Source: Diplolepis rosae
Taxonomy: Eukaryota; Arthropoda; Insecta; Hymenoptera; Diplolepididae
Length of the DNA stretch: 64,000 nucleotides
Assembly: GCA_030998225.1 (NCBI GenBank)
Contig: JAPYXD010000391.1
Span: 62,001 to 126,000 of the forward strand
Reading direction: 5' to 3'
The notes beneath the pieces are model-generated. The model did not search any database, was not told the DNA's origin, and worked only from the letters and a program-made list of their open reading frames with translations. Positions 43,988 through 54,745 of this stretch are shown here, piece by piece (the stretch's first letter is position 1; each line of letters begins with the position of its first letter). The position numbers and the translations under genes are program-made.

Positions 43988-44995
43988 AGTATTGTCTACT
44001 TTCTAAATTCCAAGTTGGAAAAAAAAGTTGTAAGAACTCAAAATAAAAAATACAAGCTAATAGAGCTTGTCAAAATACAACTTTTATTTACTAGGTATTT
44101 TCCAGTCCGACATGTTGTTTTCGAAAAAATTAATATACAAGGAAAATTTTGAATAACTCAGAATCAATCTTTAAAAAAACATAAATCGCGATTTCTCGGT
44201 AATTATTATTATCAAATAAACTCAGTATGACATTGAAGTAGTTAATTCGTTCAAAAACTATGAAAAATATGAGCGTTATTGACGTCGAAAAAACTATTGC
44301 CTTCTTATAGTTTGACCTAAAATTCACGATAGTCAATTTTTTGCGCTTATCATTTGTTTTTCTCGAAAAACTTGTATCGCTGTTCAAGTATCCCTACAAA
44401 AAGGTTTTTATAAAATCGCTGGATGCAGAAGTCATATAATATATGGTTTCGGAGCTGGAAGAAGTTTTCACTTCCACTGCATTGTCTAATTTCATACGTA
44501 TTATAAATTTCAATGATCTTTAGTGACAAACGTATGAAAAAATGTCCAAATAAATTGGAAAACCGTGCAATCCGCTTTATCATTCAAATCGAGCGTTCCA
44601 TAGGTCGCGCGTTTTTTATTAACAACCCTCTCAGTTCTCTATTACACAAAATTGACTAGCATTGAATTATTATTAAATATTGTTGAATATTAAAAATAAT
44701 TCTAACTTTATAATTACTTGTCGAATCGGCGATAGGTACTATATCAAAATACGAAAAAATCAATCTATTACGTGCAGTACTTACCGAGAAATCGTGATTT
44801 ATGTTTTTTGAAACATTGATTTTCGCTCATTCCAAATTTACCTTCTATTTTTATTTTTTCGAAAACAACATGTCGGACTTGAAAATACATCATGAATAAA
44901 AGTTGTATTTTGACCAGCTCAATCAGCTTGTATTTTTTTATTTTGATTTTCTCCAACATGGATTTTAGAAAGTGGACAATACTTTTACCTGTTTT
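43988..44995. mobile_element. Fold-back element, about 220-base arms
   Basis: The left arm (43988-44207) and right arm (44770-44995) are inverse copies with mismatches. They share ATTGTCTACTTTCTAAA-type tips, CAAAATACAACTTTTAT, GACATGTTGTTTTCGAAAA and ATAAATCGCGATTTCTCGG. They enclose about 560 bases without a supported gene. Confidence 0.8.
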
Positions 44996-45256
44996 CGAGC
45001 ATTTCCCAGTTCTTCTTCCCTTCGTTTTAATTTTAATGCATATTTCGGAAAATGCAGTACAGTTTTATGTTTTAGAGAAATTTTTTAGAATTTTCAGTTA
45101 ATCTTTAATGGATTTTACGTTACGTTTCTTATAAAGTATTGTGTATTTATAATATTTCTCCGTAACATTTATGAGTTAAAAATTTTGTAGCTTGTAAAAC
45201 ATTTCTAACAGTAATTTTTTTAAACATATACAACATATTGCAAGATTTTCATACTA

Positions 45257-45806
45257 TCGGGTGTACAAATAAGTTTCTGTCGTTTTTTATGAAAAATTGG
45301 GTTTTTATTGTAAAAGAACTGATCCTTATGTTTTATTTAAAGTATTGTCCATCGTACTTTTCTTCTTGCGTTTGGCACGAATCTTGATCCAATAATTCTT
45401 CCAATTCCGCGTCTTCGTACACTTTCGGCCTTCCGCTACGTTCTTTGTCTTCGATGTCAAATTCACCTTTCTTAAACTTTCGAAACCACTCACGGCAACT
45501 TCTCTCACTTAAGGCAGCCTCGCCATATGTTTCTACAAGCAATTGATGTGCCTCAGCTGCATATTTCTTCAAATTGAAGAAGTTAATCAAAAGTTCTCGC
45601 AAATGACGCTTATTCGACTCAAAACCCGACATTTTCGTTTACAGAAAAATATATTATACTGGTGAAAATTCACTATTATTTCAAGGTTATGTTGTTGACA
45701 GATGTCCAACTTCACGACAGTAACGTTTTACATCTGTCAATTTCAACCAAAACTTACTGGTGGCACCAACTTTTGTCAAACGGTGGAAACTTATTTGTAC
45801 ACCTGG
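45257..45806 (-). mobile_element. mariner (mauritiana type), internally deleted, both ends present
   Basis: The left end TCGGGTGTACAAATAAGTTT and the inverse right end (CCAGGTGTACAAATAAG) are flanked by TA. These ends resemble the Mos1 terminal repeat. At 550 bases it lacks more than half of a normal element. The left part holds the N-terminal transposase frame on the minus strand. Confidence 0.9.
45333..45632 (-). pseudogene. mariner transposase N-terminal part
   Basis: MSGFESNKRHLRELLINFFN starts the helix-turn-helix domain. ALSERSCREWFRKFKKGEFD and RSGRPKVYEDAELEELL follow, the usual first third of a mariner transposase. After QTQEEKYDGQYFK the frame jumps to the final residues of the element (DGQYF is the C-terminal motif), so the catalytic domain is deleted. 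Confidence 0.88.
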
Positions 45807-46136
45807 TACAATAAATAAAAAATTATATTACAATTTGGAGAAGGTATACCTTCTAAATTTCTGAAAACACTTATATCAACTAAATGCATTAATTATAAGT
45901 TCTGCACAAGAAGAATAATAGTTGAAGTAATTTTACTCGACTCTGTCGATTAAACTTGGGACATAAGGGCATTTGAACATCTTTTAAATCCTAGTCGAGT
46001 AAAATAAATTTTATAAATACCTAATTTGCCCAAAGTGAATAACAATAAATGTTCAATAGGAAATAGTTAGGATTTGAGTAATGCGTTGTCGGCGATAGAG
46101 CATCAACATGCGCGAGTGGGTTAACATTAAAGGTAT

Positions 46137-46612
46137 AAAAAGTACCGGAAATTGGTCAATAAAACACAGACTATTCATTATTCATCCAAATTTATTTTAT
46201 TGCCTTCAAAGTAGGCAGTGAAGACGTTGATGGCCGACCAGAGCGAGACAAATCTTCCACCACATATCGACCGCTTTTGAATGCACTGTACCACTCATAT
46301 GCGCGTCTTTTTAATAAAGTCAATTCACCGTAAGCCTTCTGTAACATTTTTAGCGATTCCGCATATGAAATTCCATTTGCAATGCAAAATTTGAGACAAG
46401 TTCGTTGTTCGATATTCTTATCCATTGGAAAACTCGCGAAACACTCTTAAGATGAACTGACAACATCGAGCACTGTAAACAAACTAAATGACAGCTCACG
46501 CTCAAACTCCTCGTCAGTATAGAGGACAGTGGTGTCAACTTAGCGTCAAAATTTGTTTTGACAATTTCTTTAAGCGGGTTTTTTGAATGATCAATTCCCG
46601 GTACTTTTTTGA
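46137..46612 (-). mobile_element. Short mariner-type element inserted in repeat copy B
   Basis: The ends AAAAGTACCGGAAATTGGTC and, inverted, AAAAAGTACCGGGAATTGAT are similar over about 20 bases. Inside is only the N-terminal transposase frame (minus 46192-46425: MDKNIEQRTCLKFCIANGIS, WYSAFKSGRYVVEDLSRSGRPS), the same family as 17578. The catalytic region is deleted. Sequences on its two sides are contiguous in copy A near 24575. Confidence 0.85.
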
Positions 46613-46835
46613 CAGAATGTATATCACCGACGCTTGAGGTACTTCAAACAATAGTTGAATAACATAAGCATCTGGCGCATTAGTTTAACCGGCAGCAGTA
46701 TGGATCTATTAAATGAATAAAAAATTCTTACCTCAAGCCTGCCATTAATTATCCGATACATACATACATAAACATCATGCGAATACGTTCACACTATTCA
46801 GTCGCAACCAATCATATTTTCTATCACAAATAGAC

Positions 46836-47679
46836 TTAAGGGGGGATTATCATATAGACGGTCAAAATCATACTGAATCTTTGCGCGTAGTTGAAAAAAA
46901 AGTTTTCAAGTTAAAGGCTTGAAATTTCGTACATATTGAGGACTTTATTATAACATGTTACATTTTTCCTTTTGTTAAAATATTTTCGTTCATTCAAGAG
47001 ATATTAACGCTCAAAGTCGACCATGTGCTCTGTGAAGAGGTAAACGGCGTGCACGATTTTGTCGCTGGTAGTTGATCTACAAAAAAAATTGGATACAATT
47101 TTTTTTGGTAATGTGTCGTCTCCAATATGAAGCAAAATAAAAAGATTTCAACGATTTTTTAAGAAAACTGAAGCAGTGTGTGTAAAGTTCAATATTTTTT
47201 GTTAATGTTTTTCGGCCGAAAATTGTTTAAACAAATTTTTTTATAAATTCTTTTGGTTCACATTGAAGAGCTTAAAATTCCCTTTAATTTGATTTTAATA
47301 TCATGAAAATCGATCAAGCTGTTCTCTTGCAATCGTGCACGCCAATTAAAAAAATCATCTTATTGGGAAAACGCGTTTAAAGTTGTCCATGGTACTCACG
47401 TGTTTTCAGAAAGTTATTCGGCTATTCCTGGTCCATAGAGCAATCCTTCTGTCTCTTTGTGCAATTGATATATCGGGCTCGATCACCCGTCGTGACTGCT
47501 CTGGCGCAAACGGCGTGTTCACGCGCAGCGACATGATGTACAAAAAAATTAGGCACAGGTTCAATTGTGGCAATATCGCCTTTAATTTTTACGAATATAC
47601 TTTTGAAAGTACATAGAATCGATTTATGTAATGAAAAAAAAGGACTTCTTGGACCATCTATACGATAATCCCCCCTTAA
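46836..47679. mobile_element. piggyBac-like non-autonomous element, TTAA duplication
   Basis: The ends are TTAAGGGGGGATTATCATAT and its near inverse, with TTAA at 46836-46839 and 47676-47679. The terminal repeat is about 27 bases. The ~840-base interior has no supported gene. Copy A of the host repeat has a single TTAA at the matching place near 24345, so this is a verified-in-sequence empty site. Confidence 0.88.
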
Positions 47680-47810
47680 ATATACAACTTCACATATATT
47701 AACCTAATAACATTAATTAAAAATTTCAATAATTCCGTAAACCTTTCAAATGACAGCTTCTAAAAAAGCTATCGAAATTTGACATATTACTTTCTTTCGT
47801 TCCAGCACGG

Positions 47811-48594
47811 AAAAAATTTGCTTTTGTGAAATTCCTGAATTTGTTCCGAAGTTGAGGATATGAGAAAAATTGCATAGAAATTACGGACTGACTTGTTTAG
47901 AAATATTATAGAACTTTCTATTAAGAATAGTTGGTAAAAATTTCCGAACTGTGCAGTAATATTGTTAACGAGAATCTATTGAAAATTTCCAAAAACCAGC
48001 GCAGCTCAAATTATAGTAGTAGTCTCTGAAACCTTACGGGTTTATGTACGGGGAGAATCCCACTTATAACAACAGTAGACATTCCGGTGTAGTTCAGAAT
48101 AGTTGTTAGAATTCAGTTCAGAAATAATTAGAGTGATCGTTATAGATTTTATGGGTCTATACGGTGAGAATCCCACCGAGTTTGGGAAAAATTCCAGTCA
48201 TGTTTGCATTCATGCTTATGACGTCGGAAAAAATCTAAGATGGATGCAATAACCATTAGAAACTTGTGTTTTGTAAATTTTACCTTCTTATTCATCTGAA
48301 CTTATACACCTAAAAATTATTTTTATAATTTTTGACCTCTTCTTCGAAATTTATTTAAGAAGAACTATAAATTTCCCTGAGGCGCCTTGTAAGAAATATC
48401 GTACTATTTTATATTTTCTCTCAATGACATTCATACTATACGAATATAAGCTTTACTGCACATTTCAATAAATATATTGAAAGCGTTCGAGTTATTTCAC
48501 CGAAAAATCATTGAAAATCGGCCGAATATTTCTCATATCCTCAATTTTTGAACAATTCGGGAATTCTTTAAGAATAAATTTTTTCCATGTGCGT
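47811..48594. mobile_element. MITE with about 70-base terminal inverted repeats
   Basis: GCACGGAAAAAATTTGCTTT at the left is mirrored by AAATTTTTTCCATGTGC at the right. Both are followed inward by GAATTTGTTC/GAACAATTCGGG and GAGGATATGAGAAA. The interior has a motif pair, GGGGAGAATCCCAC and GGTGAGAATCCCAC, about 120 bases apart. The target duplication is not clear. Confidence 0.75.
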
Positions 48595-48884
48595 GAATAG
48601 ATATAGCTGGTGAAACGAGTCTTGCGATTGACGGTTTGCTCAACTCTCAATTGAAGCTTAGAGTAGAATGAACGGAAAGCTCTAATATTTTTGTGATGGA
48701 ATAAAAGATTGATTTTTTATAATTATATTATCAGTAATAATATATATTTTTAGAAATCTTTAATGCACGATTTTATACTTCACCCTACACTTCTAAATTT
48801 TACTCATCTTTGATTCATTCTTGAACATTTAATACATCACAAATAATTACAGTGATACTAAATAACTTCTAACTTGTTTATATG

Positions 48885-49480
48885 TTGAGATGCAGGTTCT
48901 TACCCGTAACCTGACAGCTCTATTTAGCCCAACAAATTCTATTAATTTACTTAAAGCGGCAAAGTCAAGTTAAACAGCCCTGAGGCTCAAAACTCTAATC
49001 ACACTAAATACAAGGCGGGATCAATTGAAAGTCACAACAGTAAATTGGGTAAATAAAGAGAAGACAGAATTCAATTATAAACAGCTTGGCATTACACAAA
49101 TTATTAGAATAAATCGACTCTATACAAACAAAAACTTCATAAAGATAATGCCATAATATCAAAAAAGCATATAAATTAAAATTATACAAGCCTCGGAAAA
49201 TTCCGAGTCACACGTGAAAACAGTTTGATTTTCTTCTAGCTAACTGCGTCGCCACCTGATCAATCATGAATTTAATAACAATTAAATTTAATAATTAAAA
49301 CCTTACTTCCCACGATAGAGAGCAAGAGAAATAACAAAATAACAAAATTACAAATAGAGAAAAAAAAGCACTCGCGAACAATAAAAGAGAAAGGCGAAGT
49401 GGTATCGTTTGGTGTGACAGACGCCATATAACGTTCAACTCAAAATGTCTATTCGTTCGGAATTCCGAACTTGCCATAAG
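48885..49480 (+). repeat. About 600-base repeat R, copy 1
   Basis: It aligns in the same orientation with 52975-53600. Shared motifs, in order, are AGGTTCTTACCCGTAACCTG, ACACTAAATACAAGGCGGG, AGTCACAACAGT, CCTCGGAAAATTCCGAG and AAGCACTCGCGAAC. No open frame is supported. It could be a solo LTR. Confidence 0.78.
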
Positions 49481-49734
49481 AATATAATAAAACCAACTTA
49501 CGCTACCTGAATGGCAGGGATTGGTTCAGAAAAAGGGTACTCAGACTCAAGGGAAACGAAAACCAATCTGGAACTTGCACCAGAGCTATTTTCATTAAAT
49601 TTTATGACTGTCTTAAAGAGAAATCTAGTAAACAAAAAGAGTTTTTGATCAAAGTTAATTCCACCCTTTTGTAAAGTGATCGAAAAAAAGGTCGCATTTA
49701 AATTTTATTACACGTTAGAGATTATTTAATAATT

Positions 49735-49885
49735 CATAAATAGCTGGCTTATATTTTTTATAATATTTAAATTATATCATATTTTCCAGTTTTGGCTTAG
49801 GTTTTTTAAAGTTTAAGTGTAAAAATAGCTTAAACCTAGCGTAATGTAGCAATATAACTCATGAAAGCGACAAAATAAATATTTA
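49735..49885. repeat. Inverted repeat S, left copy
   Basis: It matches the inverse of 52740-52900 over about 140 bases, best at AACCTAGCGTAATGTAGCAA and TATAACTCATGAAAG. The two copies enclose about 2.9 kb. Confidence 0.7.
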
Positions 49886-50423
49886 ACTTCTTTGTGCGCA
49901 GATAGAAGTTTGGTGGTTCAAAGTACCATTTTTGACGGTAAACCAGAACCATTAGGAATTCATTCCAGTCAGTCCCAAAAATATGATCTTTAAGATAACA
50001 CGTTTCGGGAAGCATCATCAAGAATGATGGTAAAAATTAAAAATCCATATGCCAACTACCTTTTTTACAAAATATACCTTTAAAGGTGTGTATGCATATC
50101 TTTCGCGTTTACATTGTAAGACATTCCTTAAGTTGAAATATTACTTCCACGAATTTACGGAATATTATAATCGTAACGTTCGAAAAAGTTCCCATCAGAG
50201 TTCAAACCTTGGAATCGTTGATGGTACTTTTCTCCTCCTTAAAAACGCATAGGGCTTTTCACAAATTTTTTTAATAGTTCTGGTTTACTCTCTAAAATAC
50301 ATATTCTACGTTAAAATTAACGTTAATAGGTAATGAAGATATACAATAATTTCATTTTTTTAGCATTAAGAACTAAAACCAAACATAATACCTGTCACTG
50401 AAAGCAGTGTGGTGGTTCATGTA
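49886..50423. other. Intergenic, nothing recognised
   Basis: AT-rich sequence; a short plus frame at 50049-50252 has no recognisable feature. Confidence 0.4.
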
Positions 50424-50535
50424 TTTCCAGGATGTACTGAATTGGTACAGCACCAGTTCCCAACGTTGTACCAATACTGGTAACCAACATAGTTTCAACG
50501 CTGGCTGTCAACATTTCTAAAATACTAGTTATATA

Positions 50536-51514
50536 TTGGATCTATAACTCAATTCGTGCGGTTTGCTAAGAGATAGCGTAACTTGATTATTATTCCATCA
50601 TTCCAATATTCCGAACATGCGTTGGAAAGCTACTGTCATTGTGCATCTTTTTCAGTATATGTCATTCATTTGAAGCGTAAACAACAATAATTTTTTTTAA
50701 CTTGAATATGTCGAACTTTGTACCTGAAAAAGTATTTTTGCGGGGAGTTCTTCTTCATTACTTTAATATGAAGAAGACTGCTGCCGAAAGTCATCGTATT
50801 TTGGCGGAAGTTTATGGTGAACATGTTCTAGTTGAGCGAACGTGACAAAAGTGGTTTGCACGATTTAAAAGTGGTGATTTTGGCTTGGAAGACGAAGAAC
50901 GTCCTGGGCAGTCAAAAAAGTTTGAAGATGAAGAACTGGAAGCATTACTCGATAAAAGTTGTTGTCAAACACAAGAAGAGCTCGCAGAATCTTTGGGAGT
51001 CACTCAAGCAGCCATTTCAAAACGTTTAAAAGCACCCGGATACATTAAAATGCAAGGAAATTGGGTTCCACATGAACTCAAGCCGAGAGACGTTGAAAGG
51101 CGGTTTTGCATGTCCGAAATTCTGCTGTAACGCTACAAAAAGAAGTCATTTTTGCATCGGATGTTGCTATTCCGATTAAAATATATTTGTAAAACAGTGG
51201 ATGGGAAATTTTACCCCACCCACCTTATAGCCCAGACCTATCCCCTTCTGACTACCATTTGTTCCGGTCGATGCAGAACGCCCTCACTGGAATACGGTTC
51301 ACATTAGAACAGGGTATCAAAAATTGGCTTGATGGATTCTTGGCCGCCAAGCCGGCGCAGTTCTTTTGGGATGGAATCCACAAATTGCCAGAAAGATGGG
51401 AAAAAGTCATAGCTTGAAATAAGCAATACTTTGAACAATACTATTGTAAATGTTTTTCTTAAATAAACGTTCAAATTTTGACAAAAAACCGCACGAATTA
51501 AGTTATAGATCCAA
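50536..51514 (+). mobile_element. mariner element with intact ends, internal deletion
   Basis: The left end TTGGATCTATAACTCAATTC and the inverse right end (TTGGATCTATAACTTAATTC) are nearly identical and flanked by TA. The length of 979 bases is about 300 short of a full mariner. Confidence 0.92.
50708..51418 (+). pseudogene. mariner transposase, broken
   Basis: MSNFVPEKVFLRGVLLHYFN opens the helix-turn-helix domain. A TGA sits near 50842-50844, the position of a Cys or Trp in relatives. The frame continues with LEDEERPGQSKKFEDEELEA, CCQTQEELAESLGVTQAAIS and GNWVPHELKPRD. A stop follows at 51130. The region with the first and second catalytic Asp is missing. The end is recognisable in another frame: [15 protein letters not shown], then [14 protein letters not shown]. 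Inactive. Confidence 0.9.
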
Positions 51515-51961
51515 TACTTTTATTATTGAATCCATGTTTAACGGTTAAAAGCGTTCTTTAAAGAAGACTACCTGTATCGAATCAACTTTGTACAAACACT
51601 GGTATTTTACAATTTTAATTATTAGAATCGATTAGACATTGGGTGGATCTTGTAAATTTACTGTCGGCAAATTACTTTTTCCACAGTCGGAATAAGGTTG
51701 AGCCAATTTTTTCCCACATTGTACCAACGTTGGCAATCAACAGTCGATCTCCTAGATTGGACCAACATTTAAACGATCGTCACAGTCAGAAAAGTGTGAT
51801 CATATCTGCTTGGGCTCCGTCAGGATTGACTATTTGTTAGAGTGAGACGAAAGTAGTCATGTCTCCCCCAAGCAATGGACAACTCTAACGATGGAGACGT
51901 TCCACAAATGGTGAACCACTGCACTGCCTTCAATGACAGGTATTATGTTTTGTTACAATAG

Positions 51962-52693
51962 TTTTTGAGGGGGTGACCTTTGTGTCACTTTCGAAAAATC
52001 GATTTTTTTTATTCCTTATTTCTAATCTAAAACATGTTAAAAAAACTTTTCTAAAAGGGTTTGTTCGAAACCAGCTCTGTTCCTGAGCTGCAGAATGAAC
52101 GTAAGGTGATCAAAACAATGATTCATCCCGTTTTCAAAATTTGAGCTCGTTTTTCTCAAAACCGTGTCTTTCAAGTTGGTGTGCAGGATTGCGGAAAATC
52201 TATTCAATCGATTCGGCTCAAATTTTGTGTAATTAATTTTTATGCATGATGCGATGAACTGACGTAGGACTTTTAGAAAAAAAAATTTTACTGTTTTTTA
52301 TGGCTCATTACGCTCGAAAAAAGAGGAAAAAATGAAATTTTTTTTTGCAAACTGCGCCATTTTGTCAATTTTCCAAAATTTACTAAATCCCTAAGTCAGT
52401 ACCTCGGCAACTTAATTAAGAATCACGAAGTATTTTCGTTTTTCGTTTCAGAAGACAGATGCGTACTGTATCTTGAGCACCGTTTGGGTCTGCCATTTTG
52501 AGAAGGTCTCGTTCCCGCTTCGATCATTTATTTACTAATTTAATAACACCTTTGAAACAATTGATGTAAAATATTTAAGAATGAAGCGAGGAAATCGTGA
52601 AGGAATAATTGAAACATCTTAATTACTTTGCCTACACGTTGATCCTAAAAAAGCGCTCGAAAATCGCTCTTGACACAGGTCTACCCCCTTAAT
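51962..52693. mobile_element. MITE with GGGGGT ends
   Basis: GAGGGGGTGACCTTTGTGTC at the left resembles the inverse of GACACAGGTCTACCCCCTTAA at the right. The right edge has TTAA; the left has TTGA, possibly a mutated TTAA. The interior is AT-rich and non-coding. A piggyBac-like class is likely but not certain. Confidence 0.6.
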
Positions 52694-52739
52694 ACTAAAG
52701 AATAAAATTATTGTATGTCTTCATTGCATTTAACGTTAA

Positions 52740-52900
52740 TTTCAGCGTAGAATAAGGATACAAATAAGTTAAATATTTATTCTGTCACTTTCATGAGTTA
52801 TATTGCTACTTTACGCTAGGTTTACGCCGGTCTGTTAGGGCTAAAACCAAATTGAAAGCCAATTACTATCATTTATAATATTGTAATAATTCGTGACCAA
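52740..52900. repeat. Inverted repeat S, right copy
   Basis: This is the inverse counterpart of 49735-49885 (AGTTATATTGCTACTTTACG and CTAGGTTTACGC). Confidence 0.7.
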
Positions 52901-52974
52901 GCAGAAATTAACATTCGGACTGCGTTGATACAACACCGTTTTCCAATGTTGTACCGTTACTGGTAACCAACTGA

Positions 52975-53600
52975 AATGGAGGTTCTAACTCGGAACCTGG
53001 CAACTCTTATCATTGATTAAGCTCAACCAATTTTCATTAGATTATAATACCTGAAACTAAAACACTTCTCCTGCAATGTTGAGCGCCAGTCACTTCGCTT
53101 AGAGACAAAGTTTACTCCAATAATAATGAGACTCGAAACTGACAACACTAAACACAAGGCGGGGTCAAAATAAAATCACAACAGTTGACGGATAATAAAT
53201 AAATGAACCAGAACTTGATTAAAATGAAATTTGGCAGAACACTGATTATTACGATTAAAATTTGAGACTCGATACGAACCAGAATTTGATATGGAAAATT
53301 AATGCCAAGATATTAAAATGAAAGTCAGTAATCAAAATGACACAAGTCTCGGAACTTTCCGAGCCACGCGCGACAATATGGCGGAATTCGATTGTTCTAC
53401 CCCGTCACCACCAGAGAGAACAAGGATTCAATAAAGGCTCGATTTAATAACCAAACGTATTACTGTCGCGAACGAGAGTGGGGTTAATCATAAAAGATAC
53501 AAGCATGAAAGAAAGAGAAGCACTCGCAACTACAAGAGATAGAGAGACGCAAAGTGGGGCAGGTCGGGAATTTTGTACGTTGGCACTATGCTAGGTAGCG
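52975..53600 (+). repeat. About 600-base repeat R, copy 2
   Basis: It aligns directly with 48885-49480. It lies between a T-like piece (52920-52974) and a U-like piece (53850), where the other T-U locus has no R. This shows that R is an insertion at this site. Confidence 0.78.
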
Positions 53601-53849
53601 TCCATTAATATTGTATAACATAAATTTAGTGTCTCGAATGTCGAAAATACTAAATATCAAGTCCTGGAGTCTATGTGCCCCAGACCACGTCTTCCGGGTC
53701 ACGTAGTGGCAGATGGTCGTCCTGTGCTTCGCTCCCTAGCGATCGATGGAGGCAATAATCGAAGCATCCATGTATCAAATCCTGTAAGTCGTCATGGCGG
53801 TCATTGTTTACTTCTATTCGGAAACCTCTTTTCTTTAAGTGAGTTAGGT

Positions 53850-54275
53850 TTTTATTATTAAATCCATGTTTTACGGTTAAAGACGTTCTTTAAAGAAGAC
53901 TACCAGTGTCGAATCAATTGTGTACAAACACTGATATTTTACAATGTTAATTGTCAGAGTCGATTAGACACTGCGTGGACCTTCTATATTTACTGTCAGA
54001 AAATTACTTTTTTCCACAGTCGGAAGAAGGTTGGGCCTGTTGTACACCCAACGTTGTACAAACGCTAATATTATACAGTCGACTATCGGGGCTGAATAGC
54101 CACTGGCTAGACCTCATATATCCACTGTCGGAAAATTACTTTTTCCACAGTCAGAATAAGGTTGGGCCAATTGTTTCCGAACATTGTACCAACATTGTCA
54201 ATCAACATTCGATTTCCTAAATTGGACCAAAATTTAACCGATCGTCACAGTCGGCAGAGTGTCATAATTTCTGCA
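53850..54275 (+). repeat. Repeat U, copy 2, with internal duplication
   Basis: It aligns with 51515-51810. A segment containing CTTTTTTCCACAGTCGGAAG and GGTTGGGCC is present twice (about 54000 and 54125), giving about 125 extra bases relative to the first copy. Confidence 0.75.
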
Positions 54276-54745
54276 TAGATGGTGTACCAAATATTAAAGA
54301 ATGCATTACAGTCCGGAAAACTTTACGAATACAAAGTAAAATTCCGGAGTGTGCGTCAAAGATTATTACAATAATATTAAATAATCTCAAACTTGTGCAT
54401 GTGTCCCAATTTTGTTCAAAAGTTGAGTAAACTGTCCAGAACGATTTCTCTCCGCATTGTGCCTGCGCAGATGATATCGTCCTTATATTTTTCTCGTCAA
54501 TGACTTGAAAAAGGATATATCCTTACAATGCAACACCTGGAAAGCAAATATAATGATGCTTAATGGAACGCGCATAAGAAAAAACTCTATTTTGATGAAT
54601 TTATTTAAATTAGTTACTATATAAAACAAAAATTTTTCTGAATTAGATTTTTCCTTAATGCCTACTGTATTTTGTTCATTTTAGCAAAGTTTTCGGCCAC
54701 GTATCTAATAAATCGAATAACTTGATAATTAATTAATCTTACTTA
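54276..54745. other. Intergenic, nothing recognised
   Basis: AT-rich DNA up to the full-length mariner; no gene supported. Confidence 0.45.

Larger units (their letters stand above)
45905..47725 (-). repeat. Dispersed repeat copy B with two insertions
   Basis: 45905-46135, 46616-46835 and 47680-47725 align inverted with 24305-24672 and 25643-25795. The two gaps are filled by a mariner-type element and by a TTAA-flanked element. At the point where copy A carries its ~1-kb insertion, copy B is uninterrupted. Confidence 0.78.
50424..51810 (+). repeat. Repeat T-U, split by a mariner
   Basis: The T part (50424-50535, with CCAACGTTGTACCAATACTG) and the U part (51515-51810, with GTTCTTTAAAGAAGACTACC and TTTTTCCACAGTCGGAATAA) also occur at 52920-52974 and 53850-54275. 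Here a mariner sits between T and U. At the second locus repeat R sits between them. Confidence 0.65.

Noticed and set aside
48885..53600. R copies as the two LTRs of one retrotransposon
   Set aside because: The 3.5 kb between them holds no gag or pol and contains other repeats and a mariner. The T-U comparison shows that copy 2 of R was inserted separately.
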